A stretch of 38,641 bases of DNA from Paracoccaceae bacterium (GTDB taxonomy: Bacteria > Pseudomonadota > Alphaproteobacteria > Rhodobacterales > Rhodobacteraceae), in the NCBI GenBank assembly GCA_007131685.1, contig SLQD01000085.1:1-38641 (forward strand), read 5' to 3'. Below, one piece after another: positions 9,044-19,761 of the stretch (position 1 is the stretch's first letter; every line of letters starts with the position of its first letter). The position numbers and the translations under genes are program-made. The notes beneath the pieces are model-generated. The model was given only the letters and a program-made list of their open reading frames with translations. It searched no databases and was not told the origin of the DNA.

Positions 9044-9468
9044 CGGTGCGCCGCCCGCTCGATGGTGAAGGCGCCGGTGGCGGTGGCGACGGGGCGCGCG
9101 GCGTCGTCATCGCGGGCGGTGGCGCGCACGAAGACGACATGGCGGGTGACGTGATAGCACTGCGCCTCGGCGCGCACGCGCTGGCCGGGGGTGGCCGGGC
9201 GCATGTAGTCGATGCGCAGGTCGATCGTCGCGGTGCCGGCGGCCTCCGGCAGGCTCATCACGGCCGCCCCGCAGCAGGTGTCCATCAGCGCCGAGACCGC
9301 GCCGCCATGAATCACCCCTGTCGCCGGATCGCCGACAAGCTCGGGGGCATAGCCCATCGAGATTTCCGCCGTGCCCGGCTCCAGCCGGTCGAGCCGCATC
9401 CCGAGCGCGCGGGCATGCGGCAGGGCGGCGATGAACGCGCCCGGATCGGAGGTGGTCTCGGTACTCAT
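9040..9468 (-). CDS. Hotdog-fold thioesterase (PaaI family), short form
   Basis: 142-residue PaaI-type thioesterase. The motif GVIHGGAVSALMDTCCGAAV carries the canonical HGG and the catalytic Asp, followed by TIDLRIDYMRPATPGQRVRAEAQCYHVTRHVVFVRATA, the core strands. It probably hydrolyses small aromatic or medium acyl-CoA esters. The ATG at 9468 has a strong GAAGGAG Shine-Dalgarno, so this is the lead gene of the three-gene operon running into the second thioesterase and the MATE exporter. It is divergent from the MerR-type regulator across 124 bp, so that regulator may also act here. Confidence 0.9.
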   Translation of the reverse strand: MSTETTSDPGAFIAALPHARALGMRLDRLEPGTAEISMGYAPELVGDPATGVIHGGAVSALMDTCCGAAVMSLPEAAGTATIDLRIDYMRPATPGQRVRAEAQCYHVTRHVVFVRATARDDDAARPVATATGAFTIERAAHR

Positions 9469-9543
9469 GCGGACTCCTTCGGGTATGCGGGTTTGTCGCG
9501 TGCCGGTACGGCGATCGCAAGGGGGATCGCGCGGATGCGCGAG

Positions 9544-9572
9544 TTGCGCCGGCGCGCGCTCCGGCCTAGGGT
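9544..9572 (+). promoter_or_regulatory. Candidate promoter of the MerR-family gene
   Basis: TTGCGC (9544-9549), 17 bases, TAGGGT (9567-9572); predicted start near 9579, 14 bases before the ATG. The spacer is 17 rather than the 19-20 bp usual for promoters activated by MerR twisting, so this would be an ordinary promoter. Confidence 0.35.
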
Positions 9573-9592
9573 CGCCGCGCGGAAAGCGGGTT

Positions 9593-10000
9593 ATGCGCAT
9601 GGACGAGACGCGGCTGAGCTTCAGGGAGATGTGCGCGCGCTTCGAGGTGACGCCGCGCACCCTGCGCTATTACGAATACATCGAGCTGCTGCGCCCAGAG
9701 AAGGAGGGCCGCGCGCGCTTCTACGGCCCGCGCGAGGTGGCGCGGATGACGTTGATCCGGCGCGGGCGGCGCTTCGGCTTCACGCTCGAGGAGATCCGGC
9801 AATGGCTCGAGCTCTACGAGACGCAGGGCACGCGCGCCCAGCTCGAGACCTGGATCGAGCGCGCCGATCGCCAGCTCGAGGAGCTCGCGCGCCAGCGCGC
9901 CGAACTGGCGCAGACGATCGAGGAGTTGCGCGGCCTGCGCGACGCGGCCGAGCGGGAACTCGCCGCCGCCGACCCTGAGGTGGAACGCAAGCGCGGCTGA
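9593..10000 (+). CDS. MerR-family transcriptional regulator
   Basis: 135-residue MerR-type regulator. The winged helix spans about 9-75, including LSFREMCARFEVTPRTLRYYEYIELLRP, with the family RYYE turn and RFYGPREVARM wing, then FTLEEIRQWLELYE. A long coiled-coil dimerisation helix (about 84-128, ERADRQLEELARQRAELAQT) ends the protein. There is no cysteine metal site in the short C-terminus, so it is not a metal or redox MerR. Position immediately before the acyl-CoA dehydrogenase cluster suggests it controls fatty-acid or branched-chain thioester oxidation, by analogy with LiuR-type regulators. The ATG at 9593 (GGAAAG upstream) is chosen; an in-frame ATG at 9599 would remove two residues. 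Confidence 0.9.
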   Translation: MRMDETRLSFREMCARFEVTPRTLRYYEYIELLRPEKEGRARFYGPREVARMTLIRRGRRFGFTLEEIRQWLELYETQGTRAQLETWIERADRQLEELARQRAELAQTIEELRGLRDAAERELAAADPEVERKRG

Positions 10001-10013
10001 CGCAGCGTAACCC

Positions 10014-10076
10014 GGCGGCCCCGGCTTGAAGGGGCGCGAGGCGATCTGCATCTGTGACGGGAGGCGCGGGGCCGCC
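10014..10076. repeat. 10-bp inverted repeat spanning the MerR/acyl-CoA dehydrogenase gap
   Basis: GGCGGCCCCG (10014-10023) and CGGGGCCGCC (10067-10076) are exact inverted copies separated by 43 bp, filling most of the 97-bp gap. They could form a long-range leader stem or a two-site operator. In such GC-rich DNA, chance is a real possibility. Confidence 0.25.
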
Positions 10077-10097
10077 GTCGATCGCTTGGGGGAGCTC

Positions 10098-11873
<1,776 letters not shown>

Positions 11874-11898
11874 TCTTCCCCGAAAGGGAGGGACACGG

Positions 11899-12534
11899 AT
11901 GACAGCGCAACTTTACTGCTTCGGCGAATCGGGCAACGCTTACAAGGCTGCGCTCACCATGACGCTGGCCGACCATGACTGGGAACCGGTCTGGGTCGAT
12001 TTCTTCGGCGGTGAAACCCGCACGCCGGAGTTTCGCGCTCTCAACGAGATGGGCGAGGTGCCCGTCTATGTCGATGGGGCGTTCACCCTCACGCAGTCGG
12101 GCATGATTCAGGATTACATCGCCTCCAAGACCGGCAAGCTCGCCGGGCGGTCGGCCGATGAGCGCCGCGAGGTGCTGCGCTGGATCTTCTGGGACAACCA
12201 GAAGCTCTCGGGAATGGCGGGGCCGGCGCGGTTCCTCGCCAATTTCCTGCCCCCCGAAAAACGCCCCGAAGGCGCGATCCCCTTCCTGCAGGGCCGCCTG
12301 CAGGCCGCGCTCAAGGTGCTCGAGGGCCGGCTCGCCGGACGCGACTGGATCGCCACCGAGGCGCCCACGATCGCGGACTGCGCCTGCTGCGGCTATCTCT
12401 ACTATCCCGAGCCCTTCGGCTTCGAGCGCGCCGAATGGCCCAATATCGATGCCTGGCTGGCGCGCCTCGCGGCGCTGCCGGGCTGGAAACATCCCTATGA
12501 TCTGATGCCCGGCTCGCCCGCCGACCGGGCCTGA
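11899..12534 (+). CDS. Glutathione S-transferase family protein
   Basis: 211-residue GST-fold protein. The N-terminal thioredoxin-like domain (about 1-80) contains GESGNAYKAALTM, the cis-proline loop MGEVPVYVDG and the glutathione gamma-glutamyl-binding TQSGMIQDYI. An all-helical C-terminal domain follows, with the N-capping APTIADCACCGYL motif near residue 155. The likely activating residue is the Ser in ESGN rather than a Tyr. It lies 25 bp downstream of the acyl-CoA dehydrogenase with a GGGAGGGA Shine-Dalgarno and 10 bp before the thiolase, so it is clearly co-transcribed with beta-oxidation genes. It may detoxify an electrophilic enoyl intermediate, but that is a guess. Confidence 0.9.
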   Translation: MTAQLYCFGESGNAYKAALTMTLADHDWEPVWVDFFGGETRTPEFRALNEMGEVPVYVDGAFTLTQSGMIQDYIASKTGKLAGRSADERREVLRWIFWDNQKLSGMAGPARFLANFLPPEKRPEGAIPFLQGRLQAALKVLEGRLAGRDWIATEAPTIADCACCGYLYYPEPFGFERAEWPNIDAWLARLAALPGWKHPYDLMPGSPADRA

Positions 12535-12544
12535 GGAGGACCCC

Positions 12545-13756
12545 ATGAGCGACGCCTACATCTACGACGCCGTCCGCACCCCGCGCGGCAAGGGCCGCAA
12601 GGATGGGGCGCTGCAGGAGGTCACCGCGCTGCGGCTTTCGGCGCTGACCCTCGACGCGCTGGCCGAGCGCAACGACCTCGACACATCCGCCATCGAGGAC
12701 GTGATCTGGGGCAACGCCACGCAGGTGGGCGAGCAGGGCGGCTGCCTCGCGCGCACGGCGGTGCTGGCCTCCGGGTTCGACGAGCGCGTGCCGGGGCTGT
12801 CGATCAACCGCTTCTGCGCCTCGGGGATGGAGGCCGTCAATCTCGCCGCCAACCAGGTTCGCGCCGGGGCGGGCGAGGCCTATGTCGCCGGCGGCGTCGA
12901 AATGATGGGCCGCGTGGCGATGGGGTCGGACGGGGCGGCCGTGGCCGTCGATCCGACCGTGGCGATGGAGCGGTATTTCGTCCCGCAGGGCATCGCCGCC
13001 GACATCATCGCCACGCGCTTCGGCTTCTCGCGCGATGACGCCGATGCCTTCGCGGTGGAGTCGCAGCGCCGCGCGGCGGCGGCCTGGGCCGATGGGCGCT
13101 TTGCGCGCTCCGTCCTGACGGTGCGCGACGTCAACGGCCTGCCGATCCTCGATCGCGACGAGCATATGCGCCCCGAGACCGACATGCAGTCGCTCGGCGC
13201 GCTCAAGCCCTCCTTCAAGGAGCAGGGCGAAGTGATGCCCGGCTTCGATGAGGTCGCGCTGATGAAGTATCCCGAGTTGGAGAAAATCGACCATATCCAC
13301 CATGCCGGCAATTCCTCGGGCATCGTGGACGGTGCTGCCGGGGTGCTCGTCGCCAGCAAGGCGTTCGGGGAAAGACACGGTTTGAAACCAAGGGCCCGCA
13401 TCCGGGCCGCGGCCCGGATCGGCACCGATCCGACGATCATGCTCACCGGCCCGGTGCCCGTGACCGAGAAGATCCTCGAGACCTCCGGCATGCAGATTTC
13501 CGACATCGACCTGTTCGAGGTCAACGAGGCCTTCTCCTCGGTGGTGTTGCGCTTCATGCAGGCTTTTGATGTCGATCACGACCGCGTCAACGTGAATGGC
13601 GGTGCCATCGCGATGGGCCACCCGCTGGGCGCGACGGGGGCGATCATCATCGGCACGCTGCTCGACGAGATGGAACGGTCGGGCAAGGGCACCGGGCTTG
13701 CCACGCTGTGCGTCGCCTCGGGGATGGGCGCGGCCACGATCCTCGAGCGCGTGTGA
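12545..13756 (+). CDS. fadA: Acetyl-CoA C-acyltransferase (thiolase)
   Basis: Thiolytic cleavage of 3-ketoacyl-CoA to acetyl-CoA and a shortened acyl-CoA, the last step of the beta-oxidation cycle. 403 residues. All catalytic residues are present: nucleophile Cys91 in [12 protein letters not shown], His359 in [13 protein letters not shown], and Cys389 in [11 protein letters not shown]. The N-terminus [19 protein letters not shown] matches long-chain 3-ketoacyl-CoA thiolases rather than the PhaA group, so a degradative role is more likely than PHB synthesis; acetoacetyl-CoA thiolase is the alternative. It starts 10 bp after the GST stop and ends 11 bp before the two-domain enzyme, with GAGGA upstream of both. 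Confidence 0.93.
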   Translation: MSDAYIYDAVRTPRGKGRKDGALQEVTALRLSALTLDALAERNDLDTSAIEDVIWGNATQVGEQGGCLARTAVLASGFDERVPGLSINRFCASGMEAVNLAANQVRAGAGEAYVAGGVEMMGRVAMGSDGAAVAVDPTVAMERYFVPQGIAADIIATRFGFSRDDADAFAVESQRRAAAAWADGRFARSVLTVRDVNGLPILDRDEHMRPETDMQSLGALKPSFKEQGEVMPGFDEVALMKYPELEKIDHIHHAGNSSGIVDGAAGVLVASKAFGERHGLKPRARIRAAARIGTDPTIMLTGPVPVTEKILETSGMQISDIDLFEVNEAFSSVVLRFMQAFDVDHDRVNVNGGAIAMGHPLGATGAIIIGTLLDEMERSGKGTGLATLCVASGMGAATILERV

Positions 13757-13767
13757 GGGAGGACGCC

Positions 13768-15948
13768 ATGAGCGATTTCAACTACGCCACCGACGCCGAC
13801 GGCATCGCCACCATCACCTGGGACATGCCGGGCAGGTCGATGAACGTGCTCACCATCGCGGGGCTCGAGGAACTCTCCGCCTGCGTCGAGCGCGCGCTCG
13901 GCGACGAGTCCGTCAAGGGCGTCGTCATCACCTCGGCGAAGAAGGATTTTGCCGGGGGCATGGATCTCAACGTGATCGCGCAGATGAAGGATGCGGCCGG
14001 CGACGATCCGGCGCGCGGGGTCTTTGACGGGATCATGCAGATGCATGGCGTCCTGCGCCGCATCGAGCGCGCCGGAATGGACGAGCGCAACAAGGGCGGC
14101 AAACCGATCGCGGCGGCGCTGCCCGGCACCGCGCTCGGCATCGGGCTGGAACTCGCGCTCTCTTGCCATCGCAGCTTCGCCGCCGACAACCCCGCCGCGA
14201 AGATCGGTCTGCCGGAGATCAAGGTTGGGCTGTTTCCCGGCGCGGGCGGCACGACGCGGCTGTCGCGCAAGCTCGGCGCGATGGGGGCATCGCAGTTCCT
14301 GCTCGAGGGCAAGCTGGTGGAGCCGAAGAAGGCGAAATCCTCGGGCCTCATCGACGAGGTCGCCGCCGATCCCGTCGCCGCGGCGCGCGACTGGGTGCTG
14401 GCGGCCACCGACGCCGACATCGTCAAGCCGTGGGACGCGAAGGGCTGGAAGATGCCCGGCGGCGCGCCCTACACGCCGGACGGCTTCATGACCTTCGTCG
14501 GCGCCTCGGCGATGGTCAACGGCAAGACCAAGGGGGTTTATCCGGCCGCCAGGGCGCTGCTGTCGGCGGTCTATGAGGGCGCGCTGGTGCCGTTCGAGAC
14601 GGCGCTGCGCATCGAGGCGCGCTGGTTCACGCATGTGCTGATGGATCCGACCTCGGGCGCGATGATCCGCTCGCTCTTCATCAACAAGGAGGCGCTGGAG
14701 AAGGGCGCGAACCGCCCGGACGCACCCGATCAGAGGGTGCGCAAGCTCGGCGTGCTGGGCGCGGGGATGATGGGCGCCGGGATCGCCCATGTGAGCGCCG
14801 AGGCCGGCATCGAGGTCGTGCTCATCGATGCCGGGCAGGCCAATGCCGAGCGCGGCAAGGCGCATTCCGAGGGGCTGCTCGACAAGGCCATCAAGCGCGG
14901 CAAGCTCACCGAGGACGGCAAGGCCGAGGTGCTCGGGCGCATCACCCCGACGACGGATTACGCCGCGCTCGAGGGCTGCGATCTCGTCATCGAGGCGGTG
15001 TTCGAGGACCCGAAGGTCAAGGCCGAGGTCACGCGGCGGACGCTGGAGGTCGTCGGCTCCGATTGCATCATGGCCACCAATACCTCCACCCTGCCGATCA
15101 CCAGGCTCGCCGGGGCGAGCGACCGGCCCGAGGATTTTATCGGCATCCACTTCTTCAGCCCCGTCGACAAGATGCTGCTCGTCGAGATCATCCGCGGCGA
15201 GAAGACGGGCGACCGCGCCGTCGCGCGCGCGCTCGATTTCGCGCGCCAGATCCGCAAGACGCCGATCGTGGTCCATGATGCGCGCTTCTTCTACGCCAAT
15301 CGCTGCATTATCCCCTATCTCAACGAGGGCATCCGCATGGTGCGCGAGGGGATCGCGCCCGCGCTCGTCGAGAATGCGGCGCGGATGCTGGGGATGCCGC
15401 TGGGTCCGCTGCAGCTCACCGACGAGACCTCGATCGAGCTCGGCGTGCGGATCGCGAAGGCCACGAAGGCCGAGATGGGCGATGCCTATCCCCATGACGA
15501 CGTCGACGAGGTGACCTTCTGGCTTTACGGCGAGGGCCGGCTCGGGCGCAAGGCGAAGGCGGGCTTCTACAGCTATGACGATGACGGCAAGCGCATCGGG
15601 CTTTGGGCGGGGCTTTCGGAGAAGTTCCCGCCCGCCGCGGCGCAGCCCGATCTCGAGACGGTCAAGCGCCGGCTCCTGCTCGTGCAGGCGCTCGAGGCGG
15701 TGCGCGCGCTCGAGGAGGGGGTGCTCACCGATGTGCGCGAGGGGGATGTCGCGGCGATCCTCGGCTGGGGCTTCGCGCCTTGGTCCGGCGGGCCGTTCTC
15801 CTGGCTCGACCGGGTGGGCGCGGCGCAGGCGGCGGACTGGTCCGATGCGCTCGCGCGCGAACACGGCGCGCGCTTCGCGCCGCCCGCGATGCTGCGCGAG
15901 ATGGCACGAAGCGGAGCGCGGTTTCACCGCAACGCCGCGGCGGCGTGA
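13768..15948 (+). CDS. fadB: Two-domain enoyl-CoA hydratase / 3-hydroxyacyl-CoA dehydrogenase
   Basis: Carries out hydration and NAD-dependent dehydrogenation in beta-oxidation. 726 residues, the FadB/FadJ length. The crotonase domain (about 1-200) has the oxyanion-hole DFAGGMDLN and both general acid/base glutamates, Glu128 in [13 protein letters not shown] and Glu150 in [18 protein letters not shown] linker helix leads to the dehydrogenase: NAD-binding [19 protein letters not shown] (about 330-348), catalytic His462 and Glu474 in [16 protein letters not shown], and Ser441 in ATNTSTLPI. The C-terminal helical dehydrogenase domains end near residue 720. It presumably forms an alpha2beta2 complex with the adjacent thiolase. 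It is convergent with the sulfotransferase gene, with one base between the two stop codons. The symbol fadB is used in the broad sense; fadJ is equally possible. Confidence 0.93.
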   Translation: MSDFNYATDADGIATITWDMPGRSMNVLTIAGLEELSACVERALGDESVKGVVITSAKKDFAGGMDLNVIAQMKDAAGDDPARGVFDGIMQMHGVLRRIERAGMDERNKGGKPIAAALPGTALGIGLELALSCHRSFAADNPAAKIGLPEIKVGLFPGAGGTTRLSRKLGAMGASQFLLEGKLVEPKKAKSSGLIDEVAADPVAAARDWVLAATDADIVKPWDAKGWKMPGGAPYTPDGFMTFVGASAMVNGKTKGVYPAARALLSAVYEGALVPFETALRIEARWFTHVLMDPTSGAMIRSLFINKEALEKGANRPDAPDQRVRKLGVLGAGMMGAGIAHVSAEAGIEVVLIDAGQANAERGKAHSEGLLDKAIKRGKLTEDGKAEVLGRITPTTDYAALEGCDLVIEAVFEDPKVKAEVTRRTLEVVGSDCIMATNTSTLPITRLAGASDRPEDFIGIHFFSPVDKMLLVEIIRGEKTGDRAVARALDFARQIRKTPIVVHDARFFYANRCIIPYLNEGIRMVREGIAPALVENAARMLGMPLGPLQLTDETSIELGVRIAKATKAEMGDAYPHDDVDEVTFWLYGEGRLGRKAKAGFYSYDDDGKRIGLWAGLSEKFPPAAAQPDLETVKRRLLLVQALEAVRALEEGVLTDVREGDVAAILGWGFAPWSGGPFSWLDRVGAAQAADWSDALAREHGARFAPPAMLREMARSGARFHRNAAAA

Positions 15949-15949
15949 C

Positions 15950-16603
15950 TCAGCCGTCGAAGCCGTAACCGAAGCGTGCAATATCCTCGGCGCAGAGCGT
16001 CGCGACCCGCTCGGCGGCGGCGTCGGTATAGTAGACGCGCCAGTCGCGGGCGCGATCGGAGGCGTTGGCGCGCGCGAGCGGAGCGAGGCGAAAGCCCAGA
16101 TGCGTCTCGAGCGGGCCGATATCGGTCTCGAGATGCTCGATCCGGAGGAACAGATCGGCGCGCTCGACCCCGTCGGGATCCCTGACGTAACGGCCGTAAG
16201 GGTTGGCGCGGATGGTGTTCGCGGTGTGCGGATGCGCGATGAAATCCGCAAGCTCGAGGCGCTTTGCCAGCGTGACCGCGCGGTGGTCGAATTCCTGCGC
16301 GCGCAGCCAGTGATAGTAGCTCACGATCCGGTCCCAGGGGTTGCGCACAAGCGTGAAGACGAAAAGCTGCGTCATTTCCTCGCGCGTGACGAGCCCCTCG
16401 GCATCGGCGAGCCGCGCGTGTTTCCAGAGCCGTCCGCGTGTCGCGACGCCCTTGATCCGCCGGCGCCGGCGCCGGGCCTTCGGGGTGTCGCCGATCATGA
16501 TGTCATCGGCCATCGCACGCCCCTCGAGCGCGAGGGCGAGCGCCGTTCCGCCCGTCTTGGGGATGTGCACGAAGACATAGCCGCGCCCGCGCGAGACGAT
16601 CAT
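15950..16603 (-). CDS. Sulfotransferase family 2 protein
   Basis: 217-residue PAPS-dependent sulfotransferase of the carbohydrate/Sulfotransfer_2 type. The 5'-phosphosulfate loop [10 protein letters not shown] (Lys16) and the 3'-phosphate motif [13 protein letters not shown] (Arg87, Ser95) are both intact. A basic stretch at 42-51 ([10 protein letters not shown]) may lie near the acceptor site. No signal peptide or membrane segment is visible, so it is probably cytoplasmic. The acceptor is unknown; a sugar of a surface polymer is most likely by family. It lies 87 bp downstream of ubiK on the same strand and is convergent with fadB. The ATG at 16603 has no clear Shine-Dalgarno (GGGGCGGGG is the nearest purine run). 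Confidence 0.85.
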   Translation of the reverse strand: MIVSRGRGYVFVHIPKTGGTALALALEGRAMADDIMIGDTPKARRRRRRIKGVATRGRLWKHARLADAEGLVTREEMTQLFVFTLVRNPWDRIVSYYHWLRAQEFDHRAVTLAKRLELADFIAHPHTANTIRANPYGRYVRDPDGVERADLFLRIEHLETDIGPLETHLGFRLAPLARANASDRARDWRVYYTDAAAERVATLCAEDIARFGYGFDG

Positions 16604-16690
16604 GGCCCGGCCCCGCCCCGGCGATCACGCTGGCGCGCGGGCGTGGCCCGCTGCGCGCCGATGCCGATCGGCGGGGCGGCGCGCGCGGGA

Positions 16691-16957
16691 TCAGCTCGCG
16701 GGGCCATCCCCGCCCGGCGCACGGGCCTCGAGCGCCTCGATGCGGGCGCGCAGCTCGGCGTTCTCCTCGCGCGCGCGCCGCGCCATTGCCTCGACGGCGT
16801 CGAATTCCTCGCGGGTGACGAAGTCGCGCTCGGCCATCCAGCGATCCATCAGGCTGCGAAAGGCGGTTTCGGCCTCGCCGCGCGCGCCCTGGGCCACGCC
16901 CATCGCGTTGGTGACGAGCTGCGCCATGTCGTCGAGAAACCGGCTCTGGCTCTGCAT
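16691..16957 (-). CDS. ubiK: UbiK family ubiquinone biosynthesis accessory factor
   Basis: 88-residue protein matching UbiK/YqiC (BMFP family), a membrane-associated factor that helps assemble the aerobic ubiquinone biosynthesis complex. The N-terminal amphipathic half (SRFLDDMAQLVTNAMGVAQG) is followed by VTREEFDAVEAMARRAREEN and a heptad-patterned coiled coil (RARIEALEA) ending in a short Gly/Pro-rich tail, which is the family layout. The ATG at 16957 has GAGGAG upstream. Its promoter (16983-17011) stands back to back with that of lgt. The long opposite-strand and other-frame openings over this gene are GC artefacts. Confidence 0.9.
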   Translation of the reverse strand: MQSQSRFLDDMAQLVTNAMGVAQGARGEAETAFRSLMDRWMAERDFVTREEFDAVEAMARRAREENAELRARIEALEARAPGGDGPAS

Positions 16958-16982
16958 GCGAAACTCCTCGTTGTGCCCCTCG

Positions 16983-17011
16983 TTTATGTGACGGCGCCGG
17001 GCAAATCACAA
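16983..17011 (-). promoter_or_regulatory. Candidate ubiK promoter
   Basis: On the minus strand TTGTGA (17006-17011), 17 bases, CATAAA (16983-16988), which is 4/6 at each box. The predicted start near 16976 is about 19 bases before the ATG and leaves room for the GAGGAG site. Confidence 0.5.
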
Positions 17012-17013
17012 GG

Positions 17014-17043
17014 TTGACTTCGCCGCACCCCGGCGGGCAAGAG
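17014..17043 (+). promoter_or_regulatory. Candidate lgt operon promoter
   Basis: TTGACT (17014-17019), 18 bases, CAAGAG (17038-17043). The -35 lies two bases from the ubiK -35 on the other strand, so the two promoters diverge from a shared core. The -10 is weak by the standard consensus but identical to that of the DUF952 gene. Confidence 0.35.
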
Positions 17044-17060
17044 GCGCGAAAGGAGAAACC

Positions 17061-17948
17061 ATGCTCGCCGCGATCCCGTTTCCCGACATCTCGCCCGAAA
17101 TCTTCACAATCGAGATCGGCAATTTCCAGTTCGCACTGCGGTGGTATGCGCTGGCCTATATCGCGGGGCTGCTGATCGGCTGGTGGATCGTGGCGGCGCT
17201 GATGCGCCGGCCGGCGCTGTGGCCGGGCGAGCGCGCGCCGATGGCGCCGGCGAAGGCGGAGTTCCTGCTCACCTGGGTCATCATCGGGGTGATCCTCGGC
17301 GGGCGGCTCGGCTTCGTGCTCTTCTACGAACCGGCCTTCTACCTCGCGAATCCGGGGCAGATCCTGCAGATCTGGCAGGGCGGGATGTCCTTTCACGGCG
17401 GTCTGCTCGGGGTCCTCGTGGCCGGGGTCCTTTTCTGCCGCCGGCACGGCGTGCCGGTGCTGCCGCTTGCGGATGCCGTCGCGGTGGCCGCGCCGGTGGG
17501 GCTGTTGCTCGGGCGGGTGGCGAATTTCATCAATGCCGAGCTCTGGGGCCGGCCCACGCAAATGCCCTGGGGGGTGATCTTTCCGGGCCCGGGGGCGCAG
17601 ACCTGCCCGCCGGGCTGGGAGGGTGCCTGCGCACGCCACCCGACCCAGCTCTACGAGGCCGGGCTCGAGGGGCTGGTGCTGGGGCTCGTCCTGCTGGTGG
17701 TGGTGCGCCGGGGCGGGCTGACGCTGCCGGGGCTGGCGACGGGGGTGTTCCTCGTCGGCTACGGGGCGGCGCGCGCCTTCGTCGAGATCTACCGGGTCGC
17801 GGATGTGCAGTTCATCACGCCGGACAACCCGATGGGCCACGTGATCCGTATCGGCGAGGCCGGACTGTCGATGGGGCAGATCCTGTCGCTACCGATGGTC
17901 GTGGCCGGGGCGGTCCTGATCCTCGTGGCGCGGCGGCGGGCGGCGTGA
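17061..17948 (+). CDS. lgt: Phosphatidylglycerol-prolipoprotein diacylglyceryl transferase
   Basis: Transfers diacylglycerol from phosphatidylglycerol to the lipobox cysteine of prolipoproteins, the first step of lipoprotein maturation in the inner membrane. 295 residues with about seven membrane segments. Signature residues are in place: His112 in [12 protein letters not shown] and Arg152 in [16 protein letters not shown] (the family usually has GN where this has AN). [12 protein letters not shown] motif lies in the second half, followed by a [13 protein letters not shown] helix. The window holds a substrate candidate, the OmpA-type lipoprotein at 30672. The ATG at 17061 has GAAAGGAG upstream. 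The stop overlaps the next gene's GTG start (GTGA, 17945-17948). Confidence 0.97.
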   Translation: MLAAIPFPDISPEIFTIEIGNFQFALRWYALAYIAGLLIGWWIVAALMRRPALWPGERAPMAPAKAEFLLTWVIIGVILGGRLGFVLFYEPAFYLANPGQILQIWQGGMSFHGGLLGVLVAGVLFCRRHGVPVLPLADAVAVAAPVGLLLGRVANFINAELWGRPTQMPWGVIFPGPGAQTCPPGWEGACARHPTQLYEAGLEGLVLGLVLLVVVRRGGLTLPGLATGVFLVGYGAARAFVEIYRVADVQFITPDNPMGHVIRIGEAGLSMGQILSLPMVVAGAVLILVARRRAA

Positions 17949-19006
17949 CGGCGCTCGGGGAGCTGATCGCGCGGCGCATCGCCGCCGAAGGGCCGATCAC
18001 CGTCGCCGATTACATGACCGAGTGCCTGCTGCACCCCGAGCATGGCTATTACAGCACCCGCGATCCGCTGGGTGCGGCGGGCGATTTCACCACCGCGCCG
18101 GAGATCAGCCAGATCTTCGGCGAGCTGACGGGCCTCGCGCTGGCGCAGGCCTGGCGCGATCAGGGCCGCCCGGCGCCCTTCGCGCTGGCCGAGCTGGGGC
18201 CGGGGCGCGGCACGCTGATGGCGGACATGCTGCGCGCCACCCGCGCGGTGCCGGGCTTTCACGCGGCGCTGCAGCTGCATCTCGTGGAGGCGTCGCCGGC
18301 CCTGCGCGACCGTCAGGCCGCCACGCTCGCGGATCATGCCCCGGCCTGGCATCATGCGGCCGCGGAGCTTCCGGGGCTGCCGCTGTTTCTCGTGGCCAAC
18401 GAATTCTTCGACGCGCTCGCGGTGCGCCAATTCATCCGCGCGGGAGAGGCCTGGCGCGAGCGGGTGATCGGGCTGTGCGACGGTGCGCTGGCGTTCGGGC
18501 TCGCGGCGCCGGCGCGCCTTGCGGCGCTCGAGGATCGCCTCGCGGATACTGCCGAGGGCGATCTCGTCGAGCTGCGCGCGGCCGCAGACCCGATCATCGC
18601 GGAACTCGGCGCGCGGATCGGGGCCCATGGCGGCGCCGCGCTGATCGTGGATTACGGCGACTGGGGCTCGCGCGGGGACACGTTGCAGGCGGTGCGCGGA
18701 CATGCGCCCCAGGATCCGCTCGCGGCCCCCGGCGAAGCCGATCTGACTGCGCATGTGGATTTTCGCGCGCTCGCGCGGGCGGCTTCGGTGCCGGTGGCGG
18801 GGCCGGTGGGTCAGGGGCTCCTGCTCGAGCGGCTCGGTGCGACGGAGCGGGCGCGGGCGCTGGCGCGCGGGCTGGCGGGGGAAGCGCTCGAGTCGCATGT
18901 CGCGGCGCATCGGCGCTTGACCCATCCCGGCGAAATGGGAACCCTGTTCAAGGCCATCGCGCTGCACCCGCCCGATACCGCGCCGCCACCCGGATTCGCG
19001 CCATGA
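17945..19006 (+). CDS. MidA/NDUFAF7-type SAM-dependent methyltransferase
   Basis: 353-residue class I methyltransferase of the DUF185/MidA family. In mitochondria the homologue NDUFAF7 dimethylates an arginine of the complex I NDUFS2 subunit; the bacterial target is presumably NuoD, but is not shown by this sequence. Family landmarks: [32 protein letters not shown] (from about 29; the Y-Y-x-x-x-P-x-G-x-x-G-D-F-x-T signature), the SAM loop [10 protein letters not shown] (83-92), [12 protein letters not shown], and [19 protein letters not shown]. It begins with GTG at 17945 overlapping the lgt stop, and its stop overlaps the pgeF ATG (19003-19006), so the three genes are translationally coupled. 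Confidence 0.92.
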   Translation: MTALGELIARRIAAEGPITVADYMTECLLHPEHGYYSTRDPLGAAGDFTTAPEISQIFGELTGLALAQAWRDQGRPAPFALAELGPGRGTLMADMLRATRAVPGFHAALQLHLVEASPALRDRQAATLADHAPAWHHAAAELPGLPLFLVANEFFDALAVRQFIRAGEAWRERVIGLCDGALAFGLAAPARLAALEDRLADTAEGDLVELRAAADPIIAELGARIGAHGGAALIVDYGDWGSRGDTLQAVRGHAPQDPLAAPGEADLTAHVDFRALARAASVPVAGPVGQGLLLERLGATERARALARGLAGEALESHVAAHRRLTHPGEMGTLFKAIALHPPDTAPPPGFAP

Positions 19007-19758
19007 CGCTCGAGATTCTCACCGCCGACCCGCTCGCCCCGCTGCGCCACGGCTTCTTCACGCGCAAGGGCGGGGCGTCCTCTGGCGTGTTCGCGGGGCT
19101 CAATTGCGGGCCCGGCTCCTCGGACCAGGCGCATGCCGTCGCGATCAACCGCGCGCGCGTGGCCGGGGCGCTGGGGGTGGCGCCGGGGGCGCTGGTCTCG
19201 CTCGATCAGGTCCATTCCGCCGAGATCGTGACCATCGACGCCCCGCCGGGCGAACGGCCGCGCGGCGACGGGCTGGTGACGGCGACGCCGGGGATCGCGC
19301 TCGCCGTGCTCACGGCCGACTGCCAGCCGGTGCTGATGGCCGATGCGCGCGCGGGGGTGATCGCGGCGGTGCATGCGGGCTGGCGCGGCACGCTGGACGG
19401 TGTGCTCGAGGCCGCGATCGCGGCGATGGAGGCGCTCGGCGCCGAGCGCGGTGCCATCACCGCCGTGGTCGGCCCCACCATCAGCCAGCGCGCCTACGAG
19501 GTCGGCCCGGAAATCCTCGACGCCTTCATGACCGAGGATCCCGAACATGCCCGCTTCTTCGCCAAGGGCCGCGATGACCGGCTGCTCTTCGATCTGCCGG
19601 GGCTCGGGGTATTCCGGCTGCGCCGCGCCGGGGTGGGGCATTCGGAATGGACCCGCCACTGCACCTACGAGCAGCCGGATCTCTTCTTCTCGCATCGCCG
19701 CTCCGTGCATGACGGCGCGGCGGATTACGGGCGGCTGATCTCGGCGATCCGGATCTGA
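19003..19758 (+). CDS. pgeF: Peptidoglycan editing factor / multicopper polyphenol oxidase-like protein
   Basis: 251-residue PgeF (YfiH, DUF152) protein. The family removes wrongly incorporated residues from UDP-muramoyl precursors; it is also described as having laccase or purine nucleoside phosphorylase activity, so the exact chemistry here is open. The conserved metal/active-site triad is present: His71 in LDQVHSAEIV, Cys107 in LTADCQPVLM and His124 in AVHAGWRGT, plus the C-terminal RHCTYEQPDLFFSHRR motif. Its start overlaps the methyltransferase stop (ATGA). It is the third gene of the lgt operon and convergent with mipZ, with three bases between stops. Confidence 0.93.
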   Translation: MTLEILTADPLAPLRHGFFTRKGGASSGVFAGLNCGPGSSDQAHAVAINRARVAGALGVAPGALVSLDQVHSAEIVTIDAPPGERPRGDGLVTATPGIALAVLTADCQPVLMADARAGVIAAVHAGWRGTLDGVLEAAIAAMEALGAERGAITAVVGPTISQRAYEVGPEILDAFMTEDPEHARFFAKGRDDRLLFDLPGLGVFRLRRAGVGHSEWTRHCTYEQPDLFFSHRRSVHDGAADYGRLISAIRI

Positions 19759-19761
19759 GCC

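Noticed and set aside
9511-9535. GCGATC/GATCGC repeat in the thioesterase-MerR gap as a regulator site
   Set aside because: Six-base arms of self-complementary GATC-type sequence are frequent in this genome; not distinguishable from chance.
13576-16251. An 891-codon minus-strand open frame antisense to thiolase and fadB
   Set aside because: Composition is typical of GC shadow frames and no motif is recognisable, while the plus strand encodes intact FadA/FadB-type enzymes.
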